NCBI GenBank assembly: GCA_045646905.1
Contig: JAZRLP010000035.1
Span: 1 to 64,000 of the forward strand
From: RGIG4079 sp045646905
Lineage (GTDB): Bacteria > Bacteroidota > Bacteroidia > Bacteroidales > Muribaculaceae
DNA length: 64,000 nt
Direction: 5' to 3'
Below, piece after piece: positions 25,321 through 34,322 of this stretch (positions are counted from its first letter, which is position 1; each line of letters begins with the position of its first letter). Position numbers and translations under genes: made by a program. The notes under the pieces are model-generated. The model saw only the letters and a program-made list of their open reading frames with translations, was not told the origin of the DNA and ran no database searches.

Positions 25321-25414
25321 CTTTTTTAATTTTGCGTCCTAAGTTGTTATAAGTTCAAAATTAGAGAGAGATAAGGACGAGTTTAAAATATTTTTACTTT
25401 TACTTCAACGGTGG

Positions 25415-25445
25415 CAAAGGTACAATGATTAGTTTGAGTACCAAA
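25415..25445 (-). promoter_or_regulatory. Promoter of the M23 gene
   Basis: On the minus strand, TTTG (25445-25442), a 19-nt spacer and TACCTTTG (25422-25415) fit the consensus; the leader to the ATG at 25320 is about 90 nt. Confidence 0.65.
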
Positions 25446-25625
25446 CAATTGCACAAATAAAAAATGTGAATTGAAAAAGATAAATCTTAAAAAAGACGCT
25501 TAACGCACTATCAGTCAGCGTATTAAAAATTAACACTTTTGTTGCAACTTTTTTGAGTGTGCACAATTCGTTGCGCATCAAATGTTAATTTGTGGTTAAA
25601 ATTTGTTTTCAAAATGAGCAAAATT
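25446..25625. other. AT-rich gap between recG end and the M23 promoter
   Basis: With the promoter and leader at 25321-25445 this makes a gap of 305 bases. Apart from that promoter I see only AT-rich sequence and a few short dyads. Confidence 0.5.
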
Positions 25626-27725
25626 TTAACTTATCAGCCCCCAATTGATGTTTTTTGCGAATAAAACATCGAGTTGACGGCGCAAAATTGTATGATTTTG
25701 TTGCGTCAAATCGGGGTCTTCGTCAAGTATATCTGAAGCAGTATTGCGTGCCAATTGTATAATTTGCCCATCGGTGGCAAGATTAGCAATGTGCAAGTCA
25801 AATGCTATACCACTTTGCATTGTACCCTCAAGGTCACCGGGGCCTCGCATTTTTAAGTCGGCTTCGGCCACAACAAATCCGTCGGTAGTTGAGGTCATTA
25901 TTTCTAACCGCTGGCGTGTTTCTTTAGCGATTTTCACTTTGGTCATCAATATACAATAACTTTGATCGGCCCCACGCCCCACTCTACCTCTTAATTGGTG
26001 TAGTTGCGACAACCCAAATCGCTCGGCATTCTCAATTATCATCGTCGTAGCATTAGGCACATTTACGCCCACCTCTATCACGGTTGTTGCAACCAATATT
26101 TGTGCTTGATTAGATGCAAACAACGACATTTGATGATCTTTCTCGGCCGGTTTCATTTTACCATGCACAAAAGCTACACGATAAGATGGGAATGTTTCGC
26201 ATATCAATTCATAGCCTTCTTCAAGGCTTTGCAAATCGAGTTTTTCGTTTTCTTGAATAAGTGGATACACAATATATACTTGGCGCCCTTGTTTTAATTG
26301 TCGACCTACGGCTTGATAAACTTGCATTCGTTGCTCTTGCTCATCGCCATAGCGCAACAAGGTCTGCACAGGTTTGCGTCCCGGGGGCAATTCATCAATT
26401 ACCGACACATCAAGGTCGCCATATACGGTCATAGCCAATGTGCGAGGAATGGGTGTCGCAGTCATCACAAGCACATGCGGTGGTGTAGAATTCTTCTTCC
26501 ACAAGCGAGCGCGTTGTGCCACGCCAAATCGATGTTGCTCATCTATAACTACAAATCCAAGATTATTGAATTGCACATTATCTTCAATTACGGCATGTGT
26601 GCCTATTAATATATGTAGCGAGCCATCTTGCAACTGCTCATGAATGAGATCGCGTTGTTTTTTGCGAGTTGAACCGGTTAGTAGCTTCACATTGATGCCT
26701 ATTGGAGCGACCAATTGCGATATAGTCTCGAAATGCTGTGTTGCCAATATTTCGGTAGGCGCCATTAAGCAGGCTTGCGTATTATTATCAACTGCGATGA
26801 GCATACACAATAGCGCAACAAGAGTTTTTCCACTACCCACATCGCCTTGCAATAAACGATTCATCTGTTTGCCGCTACCCATGTCGGCACGAATCTCTTT
26901 TATCACTCGTTTTTGGGCGCCTGTAAGCTCAAATGGTAATTGTTGAGTATAGAATGTGTTAAAGAAATGCCCTATGCGTGGAAAATGAAATCCACGAATC
27001 ACAGCCGAGCGCTTGCGTGTGTAGCGCAATATATTTAGTTGCATATAGAACAGTTCTTCAAACTTAAATCTTAAGCGAGCTCGTTGCAACTGCTCATTAT
27101 TTTGAGGATTGTGAATCGTAATAATCGCTTGTGGCAACGGCATGAGATTTAATCGCGCCAAAATCTCTTGGGGCAATGTTTCAGAAATTTGGTTTATTGC
27201 CGTGAGCGCAGTGTGTATATAATTAAATAATGTGCGCGACGACACACCTCTATTGCGCAATGTCTCGGTCAACGGATACACACCTCTCAACCCTTGCATA
27301 GCGCCTGCGGCTGCAACGGGGTCAACCTCGGGATGCACCATACTCCATCGGTTGTTAAACTCCGACGGTTTGCCAAACAACACATACTCATTACCAGGGA
27401 GATATGCTCCCTTTATTGACTTTATGCGTTGAAACCACACTACTTCAATCGTTCCCGTGCCATCGGTAAATAATCCCACCAAACGGCTCTTGGCTCCCAC
27501 ACCTTGCACGGTGAAGTTAATAAAACGCCCTTTCAACTGTATCGACGGCATATCGCCATGCAGTTCACGAATTTTATATATCGATGAACGGTCGAGGTAA
27601 TGGGTAGGGAAATGATATAGTAGGTCATAATATGATTTTATGCCCAACTGTTTTTCCAACAATTCGGCACGCTTAGGCCCTACTCCTTTAAGATACTTTA
27701 TGTCAAAATTGCGCAATCTATTCAT
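25626..27725 (-). CDS. recG: ATP-dependent DNA helicase RecG
   Basis: 699 residues, the usual length. The N-terminal wedge/OB region is present (YLKGVGPKRAELL and the oligonucleotide-binding core). The helicase motifs follow in order: GDVGSGKT (Walker A, about 298), DEQHRFG (about 398), MTATPIPRTLA, VVATTVIEVGVNVP-like and LRGRVGRGADQSYC. RecG remodels stalled replication forks and Holliday junctions. Its ATG overlaps the ispD stop codon (ATGA, 27722-27725), so it is translated coupled to ispD from an ispD-proximal promoter. Confidence 0.97.
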   Translation of the reverse strand: MNRLRNFDIKYLKGVGPKRAELLEKQLGIKSYYDLLYHFPTHYLDRSSIYKIRELHGDMPSIQLKGRFINFTVQGVGAKSRLVGLFTDGTGTIEVVWFQRIKSIKGAYLPGNEYVLFGKPSEFNNRWSMVHPEVDPVAAAGAMQGLRGVYPLTETLRNRGVSSRTLFNYIHTALTAINQISETLPQEILARLNLMPLPQAIITIHNPQNNEQLQRARLRFKFEELFYMQLNILRYTRKRSAVIRGFHFPRIGHFFNTFYTQQLPFELTGAQKRVIKEIRADMGSGKQMNRLLQGDVGSGKTLVALLCMLIAVDNNTQACLMAPTEILATQHFETISQLVAPIGINVKLLTGSTRKKQRDLIHEQLQDGSLHILIGTHAVIEDNVQFNNLGFVVIDEQHRFGVAQRARLWKKNSTPPHVLVMTATPIPRTLAMTVYGDLDVSVIDELPPGRKPVQTLLRYGDEQEQRMQVYQAVGRQLKQGRQVYIVYPLIQENEKLDLQSLEEGYELICETFPSYRVAFVHGKMKPAEKDHQMSLFASNQAQILVATTVIEVGVNVPNATTMIIENAERFGLSQLHQLRGRVGRGADQSYCILMTKVKIAKETRQRLEIMTSTTDGFVVAEADLKMRGPGDLEGTMQSGIAFDLHIANLATDGQIIQLARNTASDILDEDPDLTQQNHTILRRQLDVLFAKNINWGLIS

Positions 27726-28399
27726 CTTTGTCGCAAGTAAAGTTGGGCAATTTCGATATCAAGCGGATTTGTTATCTTTATATTATATGTGTCACCTTCC
27801 ACGAGAGCCACATCATATCCCAATGCAGCCAACACCGAAGCGTCATCGGTAAAAGTTGCATCAAATGGCAATGAATATGCCTCAATAAGTTTATCGGCAT
27901 GAAATGCTTGAGGTGTTTGAACGGCTTTATATAGTGAGCGATCGACTGGAGTTGATCCCGACTCAACTATTTGTCGCAACGAATCGGTCACCGACACCAC
28001 AGGGATAGCCCCTACAGCATCGTCGAGAGCGCTAATTAGTCGTTCTACCATCATGGAATCAACAATAGGACGAGCGCCATCGTGAACAGTGATTACCTGT
28101 GTATCGGCAGGGATTTCATCGATAGCATTCTTTACCGATTGCCAACGAGTATCGCCACCCTCCACTACTTTGGGCGATATGAATGAATACTTCTCACACA
28201 ATTCGGTCCAATAATCAACAAAATCACGATTTAAGACCAACACGATTTGCGATTGAGGCAAAGCACGGCGCATGTTCTCAATCGTGTGCATCAATACCGG
28301 ACGGTCATTCATCAAGCAATACTGCTTGGGCAACGCAGCACCAAATCGGCTACCACTACCAGCAGCTACTATTATATTATATATGTGTTGAGCATTCAT
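27722..28399 (-). CDS. ispD: 2-C-methyl-D-erythritol 4-phosphate cytidylyltransferase
   Basis: 225 residues. The nucleotide-binding N-terminus is IIVAAGSGSRFGAALPKQY with the catalytic Arg and Lys; VHDGARPIV, the VQTPQAF motif and the FTDDAS motif are all present. It makes CDP-methylerythritol in the non-mevalonate isoprenoid pathway. A TATCTTTG -7 box ends only 5 nt upstream of the ATG, so the ispD-recG mRNA is probably leaderless. Operon with recG through a 4-nt overlap. Confidence 0.96.
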   Translation of the reverse strand: MNAQHIYNIIVAAGSGSRFGAALPKQYCLMNDRPVLMHTIENMRRALPQSQIVLVLNRDFVDYWTELCEKYSFISPKVVEGGDTRWQSVKNAIDEIPADTQVITVHDGARPIVDSMMVERLISALDDAVGAIPVVSVTDSLRQIVESGSTPVDRSLYKAVQTPQAFHADKLIEAYSLPFDATFTDDASVLAALGYDVALVEGDTYNIKITNPLDIEIAQLYLRQR

Positions 28400-28404
28400 T
28401 AATG

Positions 28405-28412
28405 CAAAGATA
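28405..28412 (-). promoter_or_regulatory. -7 box of ispD-recG, leaderless geometry
   Basis: TATCTTTG on the minus strand ends 5 nt before the ispD start codon. Confidence 0.6.
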
Positions 28413-28427
28413 ATATTTTTAATCGAC

Positions 28428-29591
28428 CTAAAATAACACTCGTGTAGATATATTTAATATTAGTGAGTGAGTGCATTTATCGATCGTTTGAGTTTGGGTT
28501 ATTCCATAGGTTGAATTGGGCGACAACGAATATTCGGCACTACTCAATTCATATCCCAAAGTTGCCCCTACGCTCATATTATCGTTTATTCGATAGGTTG
28601 AGCCAGCCGAGATGCGAGCATTAAGAAAGTCATCGTTCACCCCTATAGCTCGGTCGATAGATTTTAACGAAAAATTGCGATAATAACCACAGGCAACAGC
28701 GGCATTAAACGAAAAACGCGAGTTTAATTGCGTGCGGAAATAGGGCGAAAGTTCTACCCCAACAGCATTTTCGGGTGCTACAAATGTGCGCTCACATGCT
28801 GGCGATTCGACAAATATAGGCGTAGAACGCATAACAGCCCCTACCGATGCTCCCCAATGACTACCAAAGGGCAACCCATATTTAATACCCACATTTAATG
28901 ATGGTTCGCGCGAAATTGTGATTCCACCACATCTCAAGTTGGAAAAGTCGAAACTCATACCAGTTTCAAGCGTGAGGAATGGCTGATTTCCATCCTCTAC
29001 CGACAGTAATGTGTATTTGTTTTGTAATTGTTTATCTCCAAATATTTTGTCGCCAATGAAATATCCTAAATGCCCGGTTACAATACCTATCACAGCCCCA
29101 CCTGCAACATCAACCGGGAAATGTCGGCAATCGACCACTCGCTGCATACCCATTGCCGATGCAAATGTATATGCACCAAAAGTGTACCATGGTGAGCACC
29201 AACCAAGTTCGCGTTCTATCATTGTTGCGCCGATAAAACTCCATGCTGTGTGTCCTGATGGGAATGAATGATTATCGGTTGCGTCGGGGCGCATTTCCCC
29301 TACTACACGCTTCAAGCCCCATACACTTCCTGCCATCGTTACCACGCCAAATGCTTGAGAAGTAGCCATACGCCCCCAACCCGACCGAGTTGGCTGACCG
29401 ACAGCCTTCATTACCCAAGGAAAAGCCAATGGCACATATTGCGCACCTTCAACAAGCAATCCATTTTCATCATTTGGGGCGCTCCATGTAGGAGTCCACT
29501 CGGGGCGCAATGTCTCAAGTTTCATTATCTCTTGAGAAAAAGCACCCATTGCGATGCCCATTGCGACTATAATAATTCCTAATCTCTTCAT
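28428..29591 (-). CDS. PAP2 phosphatase fused to an outer-membrane-type beta-barrel
   Basis: 387 residues with a signal peptide. Residues about 90-190 carry the three acid-phosphatase motifs of the PAP2 family: KRVVGEMRP, FPSGHT and MQRVVDCRHFPVD. Residues about 210-387 are alternating, aromatic-rich strands ending in a terminal Phe (STRVLF), as in outer-membrane beta-barrels. Such a fusion would place a lipid phosphatase in or near the outer membrane, possibly acting on lipid A or undecaprenyl phosphates; the substrate is a guess. The -7 box (29603-29596) ends 4 nt before the ATG, so the mRNA should be leaderless. Confidence 0.85.
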   Translation of the reverse strand: MKRLGIIIVAMGIAMGAFSQEIMKLETLRPEWTPTWSAPNDENGLLVEGAQYVPLAFPWVMKAVGQPTRSGWGRMATSQAFGVVTMAGSVWGLKRVVGEMRPDATDNHSFPSGHTAWSFIGATMIERELGWCSPWYTFGAYTFASAMGMQRVVDCRHFPVDVAGGAVIGIVTGHLGYFIGDKIFGDKQLQNKYTLLSVEDGNQPFLTLETGMSFDFSNLRCGGITISREPSLNVGIKYGLPFGSHWGASVGAVMRSTPIFVESPACERTFVAPENAVGVELSPYFRTQLNSRFSFNAAVACGYYRNFSLKSIDRAIGVNDDFLNARISAGSTYRINDNMSVGATLGYELSSAEYSLSPNSTYGITQTQTIDKCTHSLILNISTRVLF

Positions 29592-29595
29592 ATTA

Positions 29596-29603
29596 CAAAG
29601 GTA
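29596..29603 (-). promoter_or_regulatory. -7 box of the PAP2 gene, leaderless geometry
   Basis: TACCTTTG on the minus strand ends 4 nt before the start codon at 29591. Confidence 0.6.
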
Positions 29604-29615
29604 AGTATTTTAGCC

Positions 29616-29658
29616 CTATATAAAAACAGTGAGGACCGACAATTTTGTCAATCCTCAC
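29616..29658 (-). terminator. Terminator of gdhA
   Basis: A 14-bp stem (29629-29642 with 29645-29658, GTGAGGA/TCCTCAC core, two non-Watson-Crick pairs) is followed on the minus strand by TGTTTTTATA. Confidence 0.75.
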
Positions 29659-29683
29659 ACATTATGTATTATTATACTATTTT

Positions 29684-31021
29684 TTAGATGATACCTTGAG
29701 CCATCATTGCGCGAGCCACTTTCATGAAGCCTGCAACATTTGCACCCTTAACATAGTTGATGAAACCATCTTCTTCAGTACCATAAATAGTACATTGTTT
29801 GTGGATTTCGGCCATAATGCCTTTGAGTTTAGCGTCAACCTCTTCGGCACTCCAGTTGAGTTTTTGAGAGTTTTGAGCCATTTCAAGACCTGATACTGAT
29901 ACACCACCAGCGTTAGCAGCCTTACCAGGAGCATAAAGAATTTTAGCGTTGAGGAATTCTTTGATAGCTTCGGGAGTTGAAGGCATGTTAGCACCTTCCG
30001 ACACTGCGAAACAGCCGTTTGCAAGAAGTGCACGAGCATCGTCGCCATCAAGTTCGTTTTGAGTAGCCGATGGCATTGCGATGTCACAAACTGCGTGTTG
30101 CCATGGGCGTTCGCCATCGAAATATTGGCAATCATATTCTTCGGCAAACTCTTTGATACGACCACGATAGATATTTTTGAGTTTGAAGATATAGTCGAGT
30201 TGTTCTTGAGAGATACCTTCGGGCACATAGATTGAACCATTAGAGTCGCTCATTGACACAACTTTTGCTCCAAGTTCGAGAAGTTTTTTAGCTGTATAAG
30301 TAGCCACATTACCCGAACCCGAGATAGCAACCTTCTTATCTTTAATGTCGATGCCTTTTGTTGCAAGCATGTTCAACAAGAAGTAAACATTACCATAACC
30401 AGTAGCTTCGGGGCGAACGAGTGAGCCACCAAAATCAAGGCCTTTACCTGTGAATGTACCAGTAAATTCACGAGCCATTTTCTTATACATACCATACATG
30501 TAACCCACTTCGCGACCACCTACACCAATGTCACCAGCAGGAACATCGGTATCAGGGCCAATGTGGCGCCACAATTCGGCGATGAATGCTTGGCAGAAAC
30601 GCATCACCTCCATGTCGCTCTTGCCGCGTGGAGAGAAGTCAGAACCACCTTTACCACCACCCATTGCGAGTGTAGTGAGTGAGTTTTTGAATGTTTGTTC
30701 AAATGCGAGGAACTTCAAGATTGACAAGTTAACCGATGAGTGGAAACGGATACCACCTTTGTATGGACCAATCGCATTATTATGTTGCACACGGTAACCC
30801 ATGTTGTTTTGCACATTACCTTTATCATCAACCCATGATACGCGGAAAGTAAACACGCGATCGGGAATGCAAAGGCGTTCAATCAAGTTGTAGCGTTCAA
30901 ATTCGGGGTGTTCGTTGTAAACATCTTCAATTGTAGATAAAACTTCTTCTACTGCCTGAATGTATTCAGGTTCATTTGGAAAACGACATTTCAATTTGTC
31001 GATTACTTCAACTGCTTTCAT
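29684..31021 (-). CDS. gdhA: Glutamate dehydrogenase (hexameric, NADP-type)
   Basis: 445 residues, the length of the hexameric small GDH class. The substrate region reads GPYKGGIRFH and LAMGGGKGGSDF with the catalytic Lys, DVPAGDIGVGGREVGYM follows, and the Rossmann motif is SGSGNVATYTAKKL. The enzyme joins ammonia and 2-oxoglutarate to glutamate, the main nitrogen entry route in gut Bacteroidales. A minus-strand TATCTTTG box (31112-31105) sits about 85 nt upstream. Monocistronic between terminators. Confidence 0.97.
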   Translation of the reverse strand: MKAVEVIDKLKCRFPNEPEYIQAVEEVLSTIEDVYNEHPEFERYNLIERLCIPDRVFTFRVSWVDDKGNVQNNMGYRVQHNNAIGPYKGGIRFHSSVNLSILKFLAFEQTFKNSLTTLAMGGGKGGSDFSPRGKSDMEVMRFCQAFIAELWRHIGPDTDVPAGDIGVGGREVGYMYGMYKKMAREFTGTFTGKGLDFGGSLVRPEATGYGNVYFLLNMLATKGIDIKDKKVAISGSGNVATYTAKKLLELGAKVVSMSDSNGSIYVPEGISQEQLDYIFKLKNIYRGRIKEFAEEYDCQYFDGERPWQHAVCDIAMPSATQNELDGDDARALLANGCFAVSEGANMPSTPEAIKEFLNAKILYAPGKAANAGGVSVSGLEMAQNSQKLNWSAEEVDAKLKGIMAEIHKQCTIYGTEEDGFINYVKGANVAGFMKVARAMMAQGII

Positions 31022-31367
31022 AAAATTCTTTCTTTAATGAAGTATTATGTGTATATTTTATTTTCTAAAACAATCATGATACACCTTTGTATCATTTACG
31101 ACGACAAAGATAACACATTTTTTGTTATTATCATAACATTTTGTAATTTTTTTATCGCAAAATGTAAACTTTTTCTATTTTTTACCCCTTTATTAAGATT
31201 TTTGTAAACTTTATTACAACAAACATAGCAAAAAGCAAGCAAATGCCCTATCTTACTTCTTTTGTCTCATATTCTCATTCTATTCATTTTCAATTTTATC
31301 TACTTAAATAAAAAAACTACCCCACGATTACTCGTAGGGCAGTTTTAATATTTATGCCGAATTTTAT
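31022..31367. other. gdhA leader/promoter region and M16 terminator
   Basis: 346 bases without a gene. It holds the gdhA -7 box TATCTTTG on the minus strand (31112-31105), the terminator of the upstream M16 gene (31309-31346), and otherwise very AT-rich sequence. Confidence 0.55.
31309..31346 (-). terminator. Terminator of the M16 peptidase gene
   Basis: Inverted repeat AAAACTACCCC...AGGGCAGTTTT with a short loop; on the minus strand a T7 run follows. Confidence 0.7.
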
Positions 31368-34184
31368 TTATTCGGCAGGATCTTGGATAACTACACGGTA
31401 GTTGCCTTGTTTGTTGAATTCCTTCATGAAATCTTGTACATCTTTCACTGTGAGAGCCTTGAGTGTTTCAACTCTATTGTTGAATGTATCAACGCCATTG
31501 ATTTGCACACCTACGATGCCACTCATCCAACTATTGTTCTTTTCTTTCGCTTCAATAGCACTCTTAATCATGAATTCTTTCACTTTGTTGAATTCTTCTT
31601 CAGTGATATTTGATTCCATGTCAACAAATTCATTCTTAATCATACCGAGAACCTTTTCTTTCAATTCAGGTTTCATTGGGAATTGAGTTTGAATAGTAAC
31701 AGGCTCATTAGCAATGCGACTCATGCTACCACGTGCGCCAATTGAATATACAGCACCCTCTTTTTCACGCACTGTAGAGATGAGACGCGCGCTGAGGATT
31801 TGACCAGCCATAGAAGCCAATGTTTGGTTCTTATCGGTATATTTCATATCAGCAAAAGCAATAATCGCGGCAGTAGTTTGAGGAGTTTCCATTTTGTAGG
31901 TTGACTCATCAGTTTTAGTACCTTTACCCATTGCGAGAGACTTGTTCAATTTCACTTTCTTTGTCGCTTTTTTAGCATTTCCAGGAAGAGAAGCGATATA
32001 TTGCTCAACAAGAGGTTTCAATGTTTCTGCATCAATATTGCCAACGAATACAAAAGTGTAATCTGCAGCATTTTCAGTCATTTGTTTTGCAATATCAAGC
32101 ATTTTTTGACGATCGGCACTCTTAATGATGTCAACCGAAAGCATTTGATTGCGAGGATTTGAGAACAATGATTTTACGAGGAACTTGTTGAATTGGAAGT
32201 TAGGAGTTGCTTCTTGATTTTGTAGTATACCAGCATACATATTTTGCATTGCTACATACTCATCTTCAGTGATATTGAAGTCGGTAAACATCATATATGT
32301 CAATTCCATCAATGTGTTCAAATCTTTAGGAGTTGTGTTACCAGCGATTTGACGAGAATAATTAGAATGAGCAAGACGGAGAGAAACTTGTTTACCAGCA
32401 AGATATTTTTGAAGGTCAGTATTAGTATAGTTACCAAGACCATATTGATTGAATGCGATTGAAGCAACAATCAACTCGTTTGCAAGTTCGTCGCCAACAA
32501 CACTTGTACCACCTTTAGCCACAGCAGTCATCAAGATTTCATCTTCTTTGAATTTTGTAGGTTTGATGATGACTTTAGCACCATTAGAAAGAGTCCATTC
32601 GGTAGTTCCCCAAGTTGCATTTTGAGTTTCTTTCACTACTTTACCAGCTACAGGGAGGTTAGTGATAAGAGGTTCGCTCTTCACATTATCAACATATGCT
32701 TCTATTGTTTCGGCATCAACAGCAGCAATTACTTGCGCAAGTTCGGCTTCGGTAGGCAATACCACACCCTCTTTTTCGGGGAATAGAGCAAGAAGCACGC
32801 GGTTATCGGGAGTAATATATTGAGTAAAAATTTGGTTAATACCTTCAACAGGTATTTGATTAACAATCATATTCATTGTTTGATATTCCCATTCGATGCC
32901 AGGGATAGGCTCATTTTCAGTAAAGTGAGCGGCATATTCACGAGCATAAGCACCCGATTCACGACTTGCGCGGTTTTTGTAAGCCTTTTCAAGACGAGAG
33001 ATATATTCGGCGCGAGCGCGAGCATATTCAGTTGCAGTAAAACCACCTCGTTGAGCACGAAGTACCTCGCGATAAAGAGCTTCTACTACAGGTTTGATAT
33101 CAGTATCTTTTGCCACTGCACTCACGCTAAACGCATCTTTTGTGCTTGCTATAAAGAATTCGCCATCGCTTACACCTGCAGCTGCAAAAGGAGCATCAGG
33201 TTTGCTTGATATGTCTTCAAGACGAGTGTTGAGCATGCTTGTAATCATGTGGCTCACATAATCCATCAACATGTAAGAAACATCGCCCTTCATTTCTTTA
33301 GGCATTGCATCACGCTTAAACATCAATTGCACTTGTGTGCTTGATTGTTCTTTATCTTGACCGATAGCGTAGATTGTGCCTGGAGTGTCTTCAACAGGAT
33401 AATAGATGCGTTCTTTAGCATCGGCTGGCATTTCGATGTGAGAGAACATCTCTTTAATTTTAGCCTCAATGCGATCAACATCAATATCACCTACTACGAT
33501 AATACCTTGTTGGTCGGGACGATACCATGTGTGGTAGTAGTCGCGAAGGGCTTTATAGGGGAAGTTATCGATAACATCGATTGTACCGATAGGGAGACGC
33601 TCACCATAACGATTGCCTGGATATATTACAGGGAGAAGTTTTTCAAGAATACGCATTTGTCCCACCATTGAGCGACGCCATTCTTGGTGAATTACACCAC
33701 GTTCTTTGTCGATTTCAGCATCTTCAAGAAGAAGGTCGCATGCCCAGTCGTGAAGAATCAAAAGGCAAGAGTCTTGAACAGCGATGTCGGCAGTAGGAAC
33801 ATTTGAAATGTTATAAACAGTTTCGTCGATAGAGGTGTAAGCATTGAGGTTTTGACCAAATTTCACACCTTTAGTTTCCAACCAGCTCACTACTTGGTTT
33901 CCAGGGAAATTTTTTGTTCCGTTGAAACACATGTGTTCAAGGAAGTGAGCAAGACCGCGTTGGTTGTCTTCTTCAAGAATTGAGCCCACTTTTTGAGCGA
34001 TAAAGAACTCTGCTTGGCCTTTAGGATATTCGTTGTGACGAATGTAATAAGTCAACCCATTAGGGAGTTTACCTATGCGCACTGTTGTGTCAACAGGAAT
34101 AGGCATTTGTTGAGCTATTGCCATAGCAGGGAACATAAGTACACCCACCAATAGCATCAACATTGATTTTGCTAATTTTTTCAT
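31368..34184 (-). CDS. Exported M16 family (pitrilysin-like) metallopeptidase
   Basis: 938 residues with a signal peptide (cleavage after AIAQ, about residue 24). The inverted zinc motif H-x-x-E-H is in GLAHFLEHMCFNGTKNFP (about residue 80), with the distal Glu in GVIHQEWRR, so the N-terminal half should be catalytically competent. The C-terminal half is the usual inactive M16 repeat with the Arg/Tyr-type region (REKEGAVYSIGARG). Processing peptidases of this class degrade or trim peptides in the periplasm. A TAGATTTG -7 box (34236-34229, minus strand) precedes it. Codon use suggests high expression. Confidence 0.93.
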   Translation of the reverse strand: MKKLAKSMLMLLVGVLMFPAMAIAQQMPIPVDTTVRIGKLPNGLTYYIRHNEYPKGQAEFFIAQKVGSILEEDNQRGLAHFLEHMCFNGTKNFPGNQVVSWLETKGVKFGQNLNAYTSIDETVYNISNVPTADIAVQDSCLLILHDWACDLLLEDAEIDKERGVIHQEWRRSMVGQMRILEKLLPVIYPGNRYGERLPIGTIDVIDNFPYKALRDYYHTWYRPDQQGIIVVGDIDVDRIEAKIKEMFSHIEMPADAKERIYYPVEDTPGTIYAIGQDKEQSSTQVQLMFKRDAMPKEMKGDVSYMLMDYVSHMITSMLNTRLEDISSKPDAPFAAAGVSDGEFFIASTKDAFSVSAVAKDTDIKPVVEALYREVLRAQRGGFTATEYARARAEYISRLEKAYKNRASRESGAYAREYAAHFTENEPIPGIEWEYQTMNMIVNQIPVEGINQIFTQYITPDNRVLLALFPEKEGVVLPTEAELAQVIAAVDAETIEAYVDNVKSEPLITNLPVAGKVVKETQNATWGTTEWTLSNGAKVIIKPTKFKEDEILMTAVAKGGTSVVGDELANELIVASIAFNQYGLGNYTNTDLQKYLAGKQVSLRLAHSNYSRQIAGNTTPKDLNTLMELTYMMFTDFNITEDEYVAMQNMYAGILQNQEATPNFQFNKFLVKSLFSNPRNQMLSVDIIKSADRQKMLDIAKQMTENAADYTFVFVGNIDAETLKPLVEQYIASLPGNAKKATKKVKLNKSLAMGKGTKTDESTYKMETPQTTAAIIAFADMKYTDKNQTLASMAGQILSARLISTVREKEGAVYSIGARGSMSRIANEPVTIQTQFPMKPELKEKVLGMIKNEFVDMESNITEEEFNKVKEFMIKSAIEAKEKNNSWMSGIVGVQINGVDTFNNRVETLKALTVKDVQDFMKEFNKQGNYRVVIQDPAE

Positions 34185-34228
34185 TTTTATTTATATTTAA
34201 TTAATGTATTATTTCACATTTAAGGGTA

Positions 34229-34236
34229 CAAATCTA
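34229..34236 (-). promoter_or_regulatory. -7 box of the M16 gene
   Basis: TAGATTTG on the minus strand, 44 nt before the ATG at 34184. Confidence 0.45.
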
Positions 34237-34322
34237 CATAAAATATGTTATAGATATGCACCTATTACAAAAATTTACACTCTATTAGACTCATTTTTAT
34301 GTAAAAAGTTACACATCGGCTA

